Source: Anaerolineae bacterium (lineage in GTDB: Bacteria; Chloroflexota; Anaerolineae; Aggregatilineales; UBA3940). Taken from it: 7,335 nucleotides of DNA. The notes under the pieces are model-generated. The model made no database searches and had not been told where the DNA came from. It saw nothing but the letters and a program-made list of their open reading frames with translations. The translations under genes and the position numbers were made by a program. The stretch spans positions 1 through 7,335 of the forward strand of contig JAFGNO010000021.1 of NCBI GenBank assembly GCA_016926985.1. The letters are read 5' to 3'. Shown here one piece after another: positions 6,269 through 7,335 of this stretch. Every line of letters starts with the position of its first letter. Positions within the stretch are counted from its first letter, which is position 1.

Positions 6269-7178
6269 ACAGGCTGCTGTCTGCACCCGCCCGGCCCTCC
6301 CGCCAGCGCACCCAGCCGATTATTGCCAGCAGTTTCAGCAGTTCCATGATGACGACAGCGAATCCCAGCAGCACATATGACCCGGCGTGCGCCGCCAGCA
6401 GCGGCCCATCAGGCCTGACCGTGTAGAAAGCCGTCACAGGTGAGACGTCACCTGTGTTCAGAGCCAGCATAACACTCAACATGAAATCCCATACAGCATG
6501 GTAGGCAATGGCAATCCCGATCCGCCCCGTGAGCAGATAGGCCACAGCAAGTACGCCCGTGCTCAGAACAACAAACAGCATATAGATTGGACTCGGCCCA
6601 TGCAGCAGGGCCGAGAACAGGGAAGAGCCGATAACAGCAATCATCACCGCCTGGCGCCGGGAGCCGCTTGCCCCAAAAACCCCTTCCAGCAGGTTACGGA
6701 CCTGGTAAGCGCGGGCCAGTTCCTCAAAGATGCCGATGCTCAAATAGGTCAAAGCCCACAGCAGCGTCGCCAGCCAGAGGGGGATGCTGGCAGCGCCGGT
6801 CTGGTATGTTTTCTCCAGGCTGACAAAACCGGACAGCGCCCCGATCAGGATCAGGGGCGCAGTGGTCATGACGCCCAGCGCTGCGCCGAAAATCACATCA
6901 AGCCAGAATGCACGCCTGTGCAGGTGCAGGCCAAAATCATGGAAATGGCGGCGGTCCAGGTAATGCCCGGCAAACCAGACCACCGCCAGCGCGATCACCA
7001 TCCACAGCGGGTAGCGGATCATATCGGCATAAGGGTGCGGTTCTCCGCCTGGTCCTGCCCTGAAAACAGGAAGGAGCATGACCGCCAGCGCGAGGCCAAT
7101 CGTTAAGAGGGCCTGAATCAGCAGCCGCCACGCTGTCCGAAGTCGCCCCTCCTTCTCATTCCAGAAGGTCTTTGTCAT
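6249..7178 (-). CDS. CPBP (CAAX/Abi-type) intramembrane metalloprotease
   Basis: The 309-aa polytopic protein fits the CPBP family (Rce1/Abi-like, about eight hydrophobic segments). Its start, FWNEKEGRLRTAWRLL, resembles other bacterial members. Motif 1 is FEELARAYQVRNLLEG (151-166), with Glu152, Glu153 and Arg156; the usual form is EExxxR, so here one residue is missing between the Glu pair and Arg. Motif 2 is SSLFSALLHG (185-194), with His193; the usual FxxxH Phe is replaced by Ser189, and a Phe sits one place earlier. Motif 3 is AYHAVWD (225-231), His227 and Asp231, where HxxxN or HxxxD is expected. Family members cleave prenylated proteins or process peptides in the membrane; the target here is unknown. 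Activity may be altered given motif 1, but the metal-binding His residues are intact. The start is ATG 7178, with no strong ribosome site. It begins 82 nt after the 5S rRNA on the same strand and ends inside the second permease gene. Confidence 0.87.
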   Translation of the reverse strand: MTKTFWNEKEGRLRTAWRLLIQALLTIGLALAVMLLPVFRAGPGGEPHPYADMIRYPLWMVIALAVVWFAGHYLDRRHFHDFGLHLHRRAFWLDVIFGAALGVMTTAPLILIGALSGFVSLEKTYQTGAASIPLWLATLLWALTYLSIGIFEELARAYQVRNLLEGVFGASGSRRQAVMIAVIGSSLFSALLHGPSPIYMLFVVLSTGVLAVAYLLTGRIGIAIAYHAVWDFMLSVMLALNTGDVSPVTAFYTVRPDGPLLAAHAGSYVLLGFAVVIMELLKLLAIIGWVRWREGRAGADSSLFTRSPG

Positions 7179-7208
7179 CTTTGGCCCATCCCGATACCCC
7201 TTTTAGCC

Positions 7209-7235
7209 GCTGCCTGTATGCACAACAGGGACAGC
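7209..7235 (-). other. Stem-loop between the 5S rRNA and the protease gene
   Basis: On either strand, GCTG (7209-7212) and CCTGT (7213-7217) pair with ACAGG (7225-7229) and CAGC (7232-7235) across a 7-nt loop, with a two-base bulge at 7230-7231. Downstream on the minus strand there is no T-run (GGCTAAAA follows), so it is not a standard terminator. It could be an rRNA processing or pausing structure, or a leader element of the protease gene. The rest of 7179-7260 shows no convincing promoter. Confidence 0.35.
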
Positions 7236-7260
7236 AAATGCCGGTGATGAGAATCAAAAA

Positions 7261-7335
7261 GCCTGCTGGCGATGGCCTAGGTTCCCACCGGGCTGCCCCG
7301 GCAGTATCATCGGCGCTGACGGGCTTGACGACCGG
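7261..7335 (-). rRNA. rrf: 5S ribosomal RNA, 3' part (5' end beyond the window)
   Basis: Read from 7335 to 7261 on the minus strand, the sequence contains the conserved 5S segment AGCGCCGATGATACTGC (7317-7301). A perfect 5-bp hairpin (7297-7301 with 7288-7292, four-base loop 7293-7296) follows as helix IV, then GGTGGGAACCTAGG, the other side of the loop E region, and GCCATCGCC leading to the 3' strand of helix I. The RNA probably ends near 7261, immediately before five T residues (minus strand of 7256-7260). About the last 75 of roughly 115 nt are present. 5S genes usually end an rRNA operon, so a 23S gene is expected beyond the right edge; that is inference. The T-run could help end transcription, but no separate terminator hairpin stands before it. 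The exact 3' end is approximate. Confidence 0.9.

Noticed and set aside
6498..7106. Plus-strand open frame (202 codons) opposite the protease gene
   Set aside because: Gln/Asp/Arg-rich low-complexity composition typical of the complement of a membrane protein; no motif, while the minus-strand frame carries the CPBP motifs.
7179..7260. A tRNA or second small RNA gene after the 5S rRNA
   Set aside because: I could not find a cloverleaf or a T-loop GTTCRA with matching acceptor arms; only one short stem-loop is visible.
1..7335. CRISPR array, insertion sequence, integron or defence island
   Set aside because: No regularly spaced repeats, terminal inverted repeats with target duplications, transposase, integrase, nuclease or toxin-antitoxin motifs were seen. 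A CPBP ('Abi'-type) protein alone is not evidence of phage defence.

Overview
This window is most consistent with a stretch of bacterial chromosome from the Chloroflexota, probably near Anaerolineae. That placement is inference. It rests on the general style of the proteins (a lipoprotein with a long Thr/Pro linker, and a CPBP protease with an FWNEKEGRLR-type N-terminus), the moderately high GC, and the 5S rRNA sequence at the right edge. No database search was possible. Genes are densely packed and there is no sign of phage, transposon, CRISPR or integron structure.

Layout from left to right. Positions 1-103 are non-coding, with two small inverted repeats, one of which is followed by a T-run. 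A plus-strand gene (104-1021) encodes a secreted lipoprotein of unknown function. It converges, 20 nt apart, with a minus-strand two-gene unit. The first gene of that unit (2780-3898) is an alpha/beta hydrolase with a complete visible Ser-Asp-His set. The second (1042-2766) is a large polytopic GT-C-type glycosyltransferase. A 131-nt divergent intergenic region (3899-4029) holds a candidate promoter for the hydrolase, a perfect 6-2-6 palindrome that could be an operator, and a -10-like element facing right.

Rightward from 4030 lie two tandem, paralogous ABC-2-type permeases (4030-5148 and 5156-6268). They resemble the YbhS/YbhR/YhhJ class of exporters and probably form a heterodimeric membrane channel. 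No ATPase or HlyD-like adaptor gene is present, so the energising subunit must be encoded elsewhere. The second permease overlaps tail-to-tail by 20 bp with a minus-strand CPBP (CAAX/Abi-type) intramembrane protease gene (6249-7178), whose first and second motifs depart from the textbook spacing. Upstream of that gene on the same strand is the 3' part of a 5S rRNA (7261-7335, running off the window), so the protease gene sits directly behind the end of what is probably an rRNA operon.

Functionally, most products act in or at the membrane: lipoprotein, glycosyltransferase, exporter permeases and membrane protease. Nothing in the sequence shows that they form one pathway. I see no clear new defence or mobile system. 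The points most worth a second look are the palindrome between the divergent units, the ATPase-less permease pair, the altered CPBP motifs, and the protease gene behind the 5S rRNA.
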